64,000 nt of DNA, taken from assembly GCA_963705515.1 (NCBI GenBank), contig CAVPJV010000001.1, positions 186,001-250,000 on the forward strand, written 5' to 3'. The notes under the pieces are model-generated. The model saw only the letters and a program-made list of their open reading frames with translations. It was not told where the DNA came from and ran no database searches. This document shows positions 1 to 6,238 of this stretch, piece after piece; the stretch's first letter is position 1; each line of letters begins with the position of its first letter. The DNA comes from Gaiellasilicea sp963705515. Its GTDB lineage: Bacteria; Actinomycetota; Thermoleophilia; Gaiellales; Gaiellaceae. Made by a program: the position numbers and the translations under genes.

Positions 1-1
1 C

Positions 2-640
2 GGCCAGGCGGTCGTCGGGGACGGCGAGGCGCTCGCGGCAGCCGTGAATCTCGCGCGGCCGGGCGCCGCCCGGGTGAACGAGGTCTGGCTGCGCCTTCGC
101 GACCCCGGTGCGGCGGGGGAAGTGGATCGCTCGCTCGCCGCCAAGCCGTTCGACGTGCTCTCGATCCAGTCGCGTCAGGCGCTGGAGGCGGACGCACGCC
201 GCGACCCGATCGCCCACGGGACACTGCTCGCGCTGACCGTTGCTGCGATCGTCGCGCTCGGCCTCGCTCTCGCCGGGATCCTGCTGACGGTGCTCGGCGA
301 CCTGCGTGACGAGAGCGGTGAGCTGCTCGACCTCGAGGCGCAGGGCGCGTCGCCGTCGCTGCTGCGGCGGATCGTGCGCCTGCGCGCGCTCACCGTGGCG
401 GCAGCCGGCCTCCTCGCGGGCGCGCTCGCCGGCATCGCGCTCGCCGCCGTCGTCACCGACCTCGTCGGCCTGACCGCACGAGCGACGGCTCCCGAGCCGC
501 CACTCGTGCTCGACGTCGACGCGTTGGTCGTGGTGGCCGCCGCCGCGCTCTACGCACTCGCGGCCGCCGGGCTGATCCTGCTCGCGACTCGGCGGGCGTT
601 CTCCGCCCCGGCGCCCCCGCGTGCGGAGGTGCTCGATTGA
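2..640 (+). CDS. FtsX-like ABC transporter permease, 3' part
   Basis: Only the C-terminal 212 codons are in the window; the frame is open to the left edge. Three hydrophobic segments are visible (around TLLALTVAAIVALGLAL, TVAAAGLLAGALAGIALA and VVVAAAALYALAAAGLILLA). An intracellular stretch rich in Glu, Asp and Ala between the first two resembles the coupling loop of FtsX/MacB permeases. The stop overlaps the TTG start of the following ATPase gene (TTGA), so the two are translationally coupled and probably form one exporter. The family is inferred from topology and neighbour; the substrate is unknown. Confidence 0.72.
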   Translation, partial: GQAVVGDGEALAAAVNLARPGAARVNEVWLRLRDPGAAGEVDRSLAAKPFDVLSIQSRQALEADARRDPIAHGTLLALTVAAIVALGLALAGILLTVLGDLRDESGELLDLEAQGASPSLLRRIVRLRALTVAAAGLLAGALAGIALAAVVTDLVGLTARATAPEPPLVLDVDALVVVAAAALYALAAAGLILLATRRAFSAPAPPRAEVLD

Positions 641-2220
641 GCGCGCTCGTCCGGCTCGAGGACGTCTTCCGCGTCTACCCCTCCCCGGAAGGCGGCGTTG
701 CGGCGCTGCAGGGACTCAGCCTCGCGGTTGAGCAGGGAGAGCTCTGCGTCGTGCTCGGGCCGAGCGGCTCGGGGAAGTCGACGCTGCTGCGGATCGTCGC
801 CGGCTTCGACCGCGCGTCGGCCGGCTCGGTCCGCGTCGCCGGCGTCGACGTCGGCGCGCTCGGCGGCTGGGCCGCGGCCCGGTTCCGCTCGCGGGCGATC
901 GGGTACGCCGACCAGCACTACTGGCGCGCGCTGGCGGGCGAGCTGACGGCGCGCGAGCTCGTCGGGATCCAGCTCGGTCTGGCCGGCGCGGCGGCCGCGG
1001 AGCGCCACGCACGCGCGGACGAGCTGCTCGAACGCGTCGGTCTCGGCTCCCGCCGCGACGCGCATCCGCGCGAGCTCTCCGGCGGCGAGCAGCAGCGGGT
1101 CGCGCTGTGCGCCGCGCTCGCGAGCGGCCCCGCGCTGCTGATCGCCGACGAGCCGACCGGCGAGCTCGATGCGGTGACCGCCAGGGAGGTGCTCGCGTTG
1201 ATCGCGGAGCTGGTGCGCGAGTCGGGCGGCACCGCCCTCGTCGTCAGCCACGACCCGGCCTCGGCCGAGCGGGCCGACCGCGTCATCCATGTCCGCGACG
1301 GCCGCATCTCCGACGAGCGCGTCGCCGGTGTCTCCGGCGACGGCGCGATCGTCGTCGGCCGCGGCGGCTGGCTCCGGCTTCCCGAGGACGTGCTCCGCTC
1401 GGCAGGAATCGACCGCCATGCGACGGCCGAGCTCCGCGGCCGCGCGGTCGTTCTCGAACCGACGGGACCTTGTGTTTCTGAAACACAAGCTCCCCTCGCT
1501 CCTGGCAACCAAGCCGTTCCAGAGCCGCCGGAGGGCGCAAGTGTTTCTGAAACACAAAGTCTCTCGCCCGTCGTCGCGGTGAGGGGATTGACAAAGCGGT
1601 TCGGCGCGGCGACGCCGTTCGAGGGGCTCGACGCCGACTTCGCGGCCGGGAAGCTGACGGTCGTGACCGGGCCGTCCGGCTCGGGAAAGACGACGCTGCT
1701 GCTCCTGCTCGCCGGGCTCGAGCTGCCCGATGAGGGCGAGGTGCTGCTCGACGGCGTCTCGCTCGGCGGGGTCGACCGCGCCGGACGGGCTGAGCTGCGC
1801 CGGACGCGGCTCGCGTTCGTCGGCCAGACCGCGGGGCTGACGCCCTTCCTCGGCGCGCGCGAGAACGTCGAGCTCGCGCTCGAGCTGCGCGGGCTCCCGA
1901 GCGACGGCGCGGAGCCGGCGCTCGCCGCCGTCGGGCTCGCCGAGCACGCCGATCGCCCCGTCGCCGAGCTCTCGGCGGGTCAGCGTGAGCGGGCCGCCCT
2001 CGCCCGCGCGGTCGCCGTGCAGCCCCGCGTGATCGTCGCCGACGAGCCGACCGCCCGGCTCGACGGTGCCAACGCGCTCGCACTCGGCGCGCTCCTCGCC
2101 GAGGTCGCCCGAACCACCGGCGCCACCGTCATCTGCGCCACGCACGACCCGCTCCTGATCGAGCAGGCAGACGCGGAGCTCTCGCTAGGATCGAGCCGAT
2201 GGCAACCGTCACCGACGTGA
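637..2220 (+). CDS. Double ABC transporter ATPase (two fused ATP-binding domains)
   Basis: A 527-aa protein with two complete ATP-binding cassettes. Domain 1 has Walker A GPSGSGKST near residue 46, signature LSGGEQQR, Walker B LLIADEPTGELD and H-loop VSHDP. Domain 2 has Walker A GPSGSGKTT near residue 345, a variant signature LSAGQRER, Walker B VIVADEPTARLD and ATHDP. Each half resembles LolD/MacB-type ATPases that pair with FtsX permeases, fitting the upstream partial gene. The start is TTG at 637, overlapping the permease stop. The linker (about residues 275-310) carries two short palindromic repeats that encode the near-identical peptides CVSETQ and SVSETQ. Confidence 0.9.
   Translation: MSALVRLEDVFRVYPSPEGGVAALQGLSLAVEQGELCVVLGPSGSGKSTLLRIVAGFDRASAGSVRVAGVDVGALGGWAAARFRSRAIGYADQHYWRALAGELTARELVGIQLGLAGAAAAERHARADELLERVGLGSRRDAHPRELSGGEQQRVALCAALASGPALLIADEPTGELDAVTAREVLALIAELVRESGGTALVVSHDPASAERADRVIHVRDGRISDERVAGVSGDGAIVVGRGGWLRLPEDVLRSAGIDRHATAELRGRAVVLEPTGPCVSETQAPLAPGNQAVPEPPEGASVSETQSLSPVVAVRGLTKRFGAATPFEGLDADFAAGKLTVVTGPSGSGKTTLLLLLAGLELPDEGEVLLDGVSLGGVDRAGRAELRRTRLAFVGQTAGLTPFLGARENVELALELRGLPSDGAEPALAAVGLAEHADRPVAELSAGQRERAALARAVAVQPRVIVADEPTARLDGANALALGALLAEVARTTGATVICATHDPLLIEQADAELSLGSSRWQPSPT
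1469..1489. repeat. REP-like palindrome, copy 1 (in ABC ATPase linker)
   Basis: A perfect 21-bp palindrome: 10-bp arms CTTGTGTTTC / GAAACACAAG around a central T. It lies in the interdomain linker of the double ABC ATPase and is read in frame as C-V-S-E-T-Q. The sequence is AT-rich in an otherwise very GC-rich gene, which suggests insertion. A second copy follows about 50 bp downstream, making a paired (BIME-like) arrangement. Confidence 0.8.
1537..1560. repeat. REP-like palindrome, copy 2 (in ABC ATPase linker)
   Basis: The 15-bp core GTGTTTCTGAAACAC (1541-1555) is a perfect inverted repeat around T. It is followed by AAAGT and preceded by GCAA, and it encodes A-S-V-S-E-T-Q-S in frame. The flanks match the copy inside nadE (around 38420-38443) better than copy 1 does: both have GC(A/T)AGTGT at one side and ACACAAAGT at the other. 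Confidence 0.78.
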
Positions 2221-2417
2221 TCCAGGTCAGCGGCGTCCGCTGCGAGCGCTGCGTCGGCCGGCTCGCCGGCACGCTCCGCCAGGTCGACGGGATCGAGGCG
2301 GCGAACGCGAACCTGATGGGCCAGGTCTCGCTGAGCTGGGACGACGGCCTGACGAGCCGCGAAACGATCGTCGAGACGCTCAAGCGCGGCGGCTTTCCCG
2401 AGGTGCAGCAGGTCTGA
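2199..2417 (+). CDS. Heavy-metal-associated (HMA) domain protein
   Basis: A 72-aa protein that is essentially a single HMA/CopZ-like ferredoxin fold. The metal-binding C-x-x-C occurs as GVRCERCV near residue 14, in the loop after the first strand as in copper/mercury chaperones, although the usual M/T-x-C-x-x-C start is V-R-C-E-R-C here. The ATG at 2199 overlaps the last 22 bp of the ABC ATPase gene, so it is probably co-translated with the transporter. A role in metal handling is family knowledge; a link to the transporter substrate is only contextual. Confidence 0.82.
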   Translation: MATVTDVIQVSGVRCERCVGRLAGTLRQVDGIEAANANLMGQVSLSWDDGLTSRETIVETLKRGGFPEVQQV

Positions 2418-2420
2418 AAA

Positions 2421-2447
2421 GGGAATAGGCGCGGGCGTCGGCGCGTT
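2421..2447 (+). promoter_or_regulatory. SigR/SigH-type promoter of the sigma factor operon
   Basis: GGGAAT at 2421-2426, exactly 18 bp, then GTT at 2445-2447. This matches the GGGAAT-N18-GTT consensus known for actinobacterial SigR/SigH promoters. It lies 36 bp upstream of the GTG start of a SigR-like sigma gene, implying positive autoregulation. Confidence 0.7.
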
Positions 2448-2482
2448 CTTCACCCCGTCAGACCGATTGTTAGGGTGGCCGG

Positions 2483-3079
2483 GTGAGTGAGTCCGGCGCA
2501 GCCGAGCCAGATGAGGACGCCGGGCGGAGAGTCGCCAACGAAGCCCGGGAGCGCGTCCACTTCGAGGAGGAGGCGCTCGGGCTCGCCGACCAGGTCTACC
2601 GCGTCGCGCGCCGAATGGTCGGCACGCGAGAGGAGGCCGAAGAGTTGGTTCAGGACACGTATGCGCGTGCGTTCCGAAGCTGGAAGTCGTACACGCCCGG
2701 CACGAACATGCGCGCGTGGCTGCTGCGGATCCTGACGAACCTGAACACCGACCGCGGCCGCAAGATCCAGCGCACGCCCGATCAGCAGCCGCTCGAGGAG
2801 AGCGACTACTACCTCGCGAACCGGCTCGCCGCCGTCGAGGGAGAGCAGGCGCTCGATCAGCAGCAAGTGGTCGAGCGGCTCTCGCAGGGCGGCGTGGTCA
2901 ACGCGCTCGCGGAGCTGCCACACGACTTTCGCGATGTCGTCGTCCTCGTCGACCTGGGCGAGTTCAGCTATGCCGACGCCGCGCAGATCCTCGACATCCC
3001 GATCGGGACAGTGATGTCGCGCCTCCATCGCGGCCGCCGTATCCTGAAGAAGACGCTGGCGGAGGAGACGCTGACATGA
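2483..3079 (+). CDS. RNA polymerase sigma factor, SigR/SigH-like (ECF)
   Basis: A 198-aa group IV sigma factor. Region 2 is LADQVYRVARRMVGTREEAE...ELVQDTYARAF followed by NMRAWLLRILTNLNTDRGR; region 4 is LPHDFRDVVVLVDLG..SYADAAQIL with the HTH IPIGTVMSRLHRGRR. The phrase YTPGTNMRAWL and the spacing are typical of SigR/SigH/RpoE of actinobacteria, which control thiol-oxidative and heat stress. The GTG start at 2483 gives the usual length. It is preceded by a SigR-consensus promoter and overlaps the anti-sigma gene (ATGA), so the regulator pair is autoregulated and translationally coupled. Confidence 0.92.
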   Translation: MSESGAAEPDEDAGRRVANEARERVHFEEEALGLADQVYRVARRMVGTREEAEELVQDTYARAFRSWKSYTPGTNMRAWLLRILTNLNTDRGRKIQRTPDQQPLEESDYYLANRLAAVEGEQALDQQQVVERLSQGGVVNALAELPHDFRDVVVLVDLGEFSYADAAQILDIPIGTVMSRLHRGRRILKKTLAEETLT

Positions 3080-3315
3080 GCGACGCCGACTGCGAGAAGT
3101 GCGAGGAGCTCCTCCAGGGCTACCTCGACCGCGACCTGACACCGGCCGAGGTGAAGGTCGCGGAGGGACATCTCGGCGGCTGCGACTATTGCCGCAGGCG
3201 CTACCACTTCGAGGCGCACCTCCGCCGCTACATCCGCACGAGCGCCAGCGAGCGGATGCCGGCCGGGCTGCTCGCGAAGCTGGCCGAGCTGCGCGGCCCG
3301 ACCGCCGAGCTCTAG
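3076..3315 (+). CDS. Zinc-binding anti-sigma factor (RsrA-like)
   Basis: A 79-aa protein with the ZAS/zf-HC2 pattern H-x3-C-x2-C (GHLGGCDYC, around residues 33-41) plus an N-terminal cysteine pair CEKC. It has the length and arrangement of mycothiol-system anti-sigma factors such as RsrA. In that family, oxidation of the zinc-ligating cysteines releases the cognate sigma factor. The ATG at 3076 overlaps the sigma stop by 4 bp. A second TAG follows the stop, and the MITE-like repeat begins there. Confidence 0.88.
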   Translation: MSDADCEKCEELLQGYLDRDLTPAEVKVAEGHLGGCDYCRRRYHFEAHLRRYIRTSASERMPAGLLAKLAELRGPTAEL

Positions 3316-3482
3316 TAGGAAGGCTTGGCGAAATAGCGGCTGAGCCCGCCGGGCCGCGCTGGTCGTCCCGATGCGGCGTCCTCAGTCGCGCCGATAGCTT
3401 CGGCTATCGGCGCTCCCTGCGTCCTTGCCTCGGGACGACCATCGCACCCCGGCGACGAGCGCCATTCCGCCAAACCTTCCTA
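3316..3482. repeat. MITE-like nested inverted-repeat element
   Basis: A 167-bp element with 19-bp terminal inverted repeats (TAGGAAGGCTTGGCGAAAT at 3316-3334 against its complement at 3464-3482, 17/19 matching). It has perfect 12-bp inner arms (TGGTCGTCCCGA at 3360-3371 / 3430-3441) and a central hairpin with an 11-bp stem and TTCG loop (GCGCCGATAGC, 3388-3413). It contains no ORF. It fills the whole space between the convergent anti-sigma and HTH genes, and its right terminus supplies the TAG stop of the minus-strand gene. It resembles a miniature non-autonomous element and could also terminate transcription in both directions. Confidence 0.75.
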
Positions 3483-4190
3483 GCCCGGCCCGCGGTGCGG
3501 GCCGACGATCACGACGAGCCGGTTCGGGTTCGTCCCACCGGGGAGCGGCCGCGTGATGAAGCCGAGCTGGCGTGCGAGCCGGATCGCGACGAGGCGGCCG
3601 CCGGGTGAGTAGTAGACGGTGCTCTGGGGATAGTCGAACCGATCGGCGCGGCCGACCTTTTTGACCGTGTAGGCGAGCGACTGGATCTTGCTGCCGATCT
3701 GGCGTGTCCAGTTGATGTCTCCGGCGCCGTTCAGCACTTCGACCTGGACTTTCCACGGCTTCGGCAGCGTCGCCGCCTGGGCGACGACGGGGTCGACCGC
3801 CGCCGGCGCGGGCTTGCCGACCACAGCCGGCACGAGCACGAAGGCGACGAAGGCCATCAGCGCGGCCGACAGCGCCGCGACGCCGATCAGCCGCGCAACG
3901 GGGTTGACGTCGAGCGGACGCGGCGGCACCGGCAGCCCCGCCAGCTCACGCGCCTCGCGCTGGCCGATCTCGAGCCCGGAGGCGAGCATGAGTGTCGCTT
4001 CGATCGCGTGGTCGGTCGACGGAAAGCGGTACACGCGGCCCTCCTCGAGCCACTCGACCTGATCCGGCGTCAGTCCGGCCCGCTTCGCGGCCTGCTCGAC
4101 GGTGAGGCGGCGATGCAGGCGCGCCACAGCCAGTGCGTTGCGCGTCGAGACGAGCTCGAGGCTCTGGGGGACGGGGCGGACGAGCTCCAT
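3480..4190 (-). CDS. HTH-domain membrane protein with LytR_C domain
   Basis: A 236-aa protein. The N-terminal HTH of RodZ/XRE type (ARLHRRLTVEQAAKRAGLTPDQVEWLEEGR, residues about 23-55) is followed by one membrane segment (VAALSAALMAFVAFVLVPAVV, about 104-124). After a Pro/Ala linker comes a LytR/CpsA/Psr C-terminal (LytR_C) domain with VQVEVLNGAG and a long V-x-Y-Y core near the end. This order resembles RodZ-like cell-envelope proteins. It is the last gene of a long minus-strand run beginning at 10052, 6 bp after the cytidylyltransferase. Its stop codon is part of the adjacent repeat element. The biological role is not known. Confidence 0.75.
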   Translation of the reverse strand: MELVRPVPQSLELVSTRNALAVARLHRRLTVEQAAKRAGLTPDQVEWLEEGRVYRFPSTDHAIEATLMLASGLEIGQREARELAGLPVPPRPLDVNPVARLIGVAALSAALMAFVAFVLVPAVVGKPAPAAVDPVVAQAATLPKPWKVQVEVLNGAGDINWTRQIGSKIQSLAYTVKKVGRADRFDYPQSTVYYSPGGRLVAIRLARQLGFITRPLPGGTNPNRLVVIVGPHRGPG

Positions 4191-4196
4191 TGCGTG

Positions 4197-4712
4197 TTAC
4201 ATCGGTTCGTCGGCGGCGCTCCTGAACCTCTCCGGCAGATCCTCCGGATAGTCGACGTCGCCCGGCTCGCCGAGGTCGTCGCACGGTACGAGCACGGTCG
4301 CGAAGGCGCGGAGGCCCTGATCCGGGATGTCGTTCCAGGCCGAGCGCGCGACGACGAGCGGGTGCCCGCGGTCGCCGCCGTAGCTCGCCGCGACGATCGG
4401 CGCCGAGCTTCTGCGCCACTCGTCGACGACGCGGTCGATCGCGGCCGGCGCGAGCGAGGGCCCATCCGCGAGCACGACGACCGCCGCCTCGACGTCGGCC
4501 GAGAGCGCGGCGAGGCCACAGCGCAGCGATGCGCCAGGCCCCAGCTCCCAGTCAGGGCAGTCGATCGCGCCCTCGAGCGGGTACGCCCCCGCGACGACGA
4601 CGACCTGGTCGAGCCCCTGCACGTGCTCGAGCACAGCAGGGAGGAGCAGACGCTGCTTCGGCGCGCCGAACCGCGTCGCTGCGCCGGCAGCGAGGACGAC
4701 GGCGCCGATCAT
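4197..4712 (-). CDS. Molybdopterin cytidylyl/guanylyltransferase-like NTP transferase (MocA/MobA family)
   Basis: A 171-aa nucleotidyltransferase with the N-terminal signature VLAAGAATRFGAPKQ (residues 5-19), the Rossmann-like core VVVVAGAYPLEG, and ADGPSLAP in place of the usual ADQP metal-binding motif. It is somewhat shorter than typical MobA/MocA (about 190-200 aa). In MocA-type enzymes CTP is attached to molybdopterin to give the dinucleotide cofactor of xanthine-dehydrogenase-family enzymes. The position at the end of the molybdenum hydroxylase gene run supports that assignment. The ATG start overlaps the cyclophilin stop (ATGA). Confidence 0.78.
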   Translation of the reverse strand: MIGAVVLAAGAATRFGAPKQRLLLPAVLEHVQGLDQVVVVAGAYPLEGAIDCPDWELGPGASLRCGLAALSADVEAAVVVLADGPSLAPAAIDRVVDEWRRSSAPIVAASYGGDRGHPLVVARSAWNDIPDQGLRAFATVLVPCDDLGEPGDVDYPEDLPERFRSAADEPM

Positions 4713-5389
4713 CAGCTCTTCTTGACGGTCACGTTCTCGATCACGACGGGCTTCGCCGGCGGTCCGTCGCCGGTGCCGAGCGCCTCGATCGCGCTCACCG
4801 TCTCCATCCCCTCGGTGACCGTGCCGACGACGGCGTAGTCGGGCGGGAGCCCGGCGTCGGGTGCGGTGACGACGAAGAACTGGCTGCCTGAGGTTCCCGC
4901 CGGGTCGACCTCGCTCTTCGCCATCGCGACGGTGCCCGTGGTGTAGAGCGTGTCGGTCGGCGGCGGATCCACCGTCGTGTAGCCGGGGCCGCCGGTGCCG
5001 CTGCCCGTCGGGTCGCCGCCCTGGATCACGAAGCCGGGGACGACTCGATGGAACGTCGTACCGTCGTAGAAGCCGTCCTCGGCGAGGGCGACGAGCGATG
5101 CAGTGGTCTTCGGCGCCAGCTCGGGGTCGAGCTTGATCGTGAAGCTGCCGCAGTTGGTTTCGACGACGAGTTCGTAGGTCGTGTCGGGATCGAGTGAAGC
5201 GGTCGGAGCCTTCTCGCCGCCGTCGGGCTTCGGCGCGGGCGCGTCGACCGTCTCGCAGCCGTCTGTGGCGGATGACGCCTCGGTCGTCGCGGCGGTGTCG
5301 CCGGACGACTCGGACTCGTCGTCGCCACAGGCCGCGAGCGTGAGCGCGAGCACGAGGAGGAGCAGCGTGGGGACGAAGCGGCGCCGCAT
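4712..5389 (-). CDS. Cyclophilin-type peptidyl-prolyl isomerase, lipoprotein
   Basis: A 225-aa protein with a lipoprotein signal (hydrophobic LLLLVLALTLAAC, lipobox cysteine at about residue 21) and an acidic Ser/Thr-rich spacer. The cyclophilin domain carries TTFHRVVPGFVIQGGDPTGSG, VAMAK and SGSQFFVVTAPDAGLPPDYAVVG, so the catalytic Arg of FHRV and the QGGDP and SQFF motifs are present. It should act in protein folding at the outer face of the membrane. It sits between the FAD-subunit gene and the mocA-like gene, overlapping the latter by 4 bp, which suggests co-transcription but not necessarily a functional link. Confidence 0.9.
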   Translation of the reverse strand: MRRRFVPTLLLLVLALTLAACGDDESESSGDTAATTEASSATDGCETVDAPAPKPDGGEKAPTASLDPDTTYELVVETNCGSFTIKLDPELAPKTTASLVALAEDGFYDGTTFHRVVPGFVIQGGDPTGSGTGGPGYTTVDPPPTDTLYTTGTVAMAKSEVDPAGTSGSQFFVVTAPDAGLPPDYAVVGTVTEGMETVSAIEALGTGDGPPAKPVVIENVTVKKS

Positions 5390-5407
5390 GACGAGCGCGG
5401 ATCCTAC

Positions 5408-6238
5408 CTAGAGCGCCGCGGTCGCTCGCGCCACCAGCGTGCGGGCGATCTCGACCTTGAACGCCGTGCCCACGAGCGGCGTCGCCCGGTCGAGCTCGTC
5501 GGGCGCGGAGAGGAGCCAGGGGATCGGCGCGGCCCCGGAGAGCGCGATCCGCGTCTCCCCGCCGACGCGCGCCGCGGCGACGCCGACGAGCGCGAACGCC
5601 CAGCGCTGCCGGTCCATCGCCTTCAGGTACGCGCTCGCCTCGACCTCCGGCAGCTCCAGCTCGAGGATCAGCTCGTCGGGCGCAAGCGTCGTCGTCGAGC
5701 GGTCGTCCTCGGTCGGCAGCCGGTAGAGCTCTGCGAGGTCGAGCTCGCGCCGGTCGGTGCGGAGCCGGGCGCCGATCGCCAGCAGGGCGGCGGCGGGATC
5801 GGAAGGGTGCGCCGAGGCGCAGAAGCCGTTTTCGAAGAAGGCGTGCTCGCGGTGCTGGCCCTGCTGCGCATGGCAGCTGTCGCCGCCGTGGAGCCGGCAC
5901 GGGAACTTCAGGCGCCAGTACCAGCAGCGCGTCGCCTGGAGCAGGTTGCCGCCGATCGAGCCCATGTTCCGGAGCTGCGGCGACGCGGCGAGCCGGCAGG
6001 CCTCGCGCAGCGCCGCCGGGATCTCCGAGGAGGCCTCGAGCTCGGCGAGCGTCGTGCCGGCGCCGATCGTGCGTCCCGAGATCCCGCGCGGGACCGCGTC
6101 GCGGACGTCGACGAGCGTCTCGGCCGCGACGATCCCGTCGCGCAGCAGCGGCACGAGCTCCGTGCCGCCCGAGAGCGCGCGGCCGCCCGCGAGCGCCGCG
6201 ACCGCTTCCGCGGTCGAGCTAGGCCGCACCAGCTGCAA
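5408..6238 (-). CDS. Molybdenum hydroxylase FAD subunit with PaoB-like four-Cys insertion
   Basis: A 276-aa FAD-binding (PCMH/CO-dehydrogenase flavoprotein) subunit: GGRALSGGTELVPLLRDG near residue 20 and SPQLRNMGSIGGNLLQ near 88 are FAD-binding motifs. It is followed by an insertion with four cysteines (TRC, FPC, DSC, GFC, about residues 103-143) before the conserved AHPSDPAAALLAIGA. The same four-Cys arrangement occurs in YagS/PaoB and 4-hydroxybenzoyl-CoA reductase beta subunits, where it holds a [4Fe-4S] cluster. Its start lies 20 bp inside the end of the large-subunit gene. The substrate cannot be named from sequence. Confidence 0.88.
   Translation of the reverse strand: MQLVRPSSTAEAVAALAGGRALSGGTELVPLLRDGIVAAETLVDVRDAVPRGISGRTIGAGTTLAELEASSEIPAALREACRLAASPQLRNMGSIGGNLLQATRCWYWRLKFPCRLHGGDSCHAQQGQHREHAFFENGFCASAHPSDPAAALLAIGARLRTDRRELDLAELYRLPTEDDRSTTTLAPDELILELELPEVEASAYLKAMDRQRWAFALVGVAAARVGGETRIALSGAAPIPWLLSAPDELDRATPLVGTAFKVEIARTLVARATAAL

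Noticed and set aside
4073..4838. Plus-strand frame opposite the cytidylyltransferase and cyclophilin genes
   Set aside because: Shadow frame with Arg/Asp/Val-rich nonsense, overlapping two well-supported minus-strand genes.
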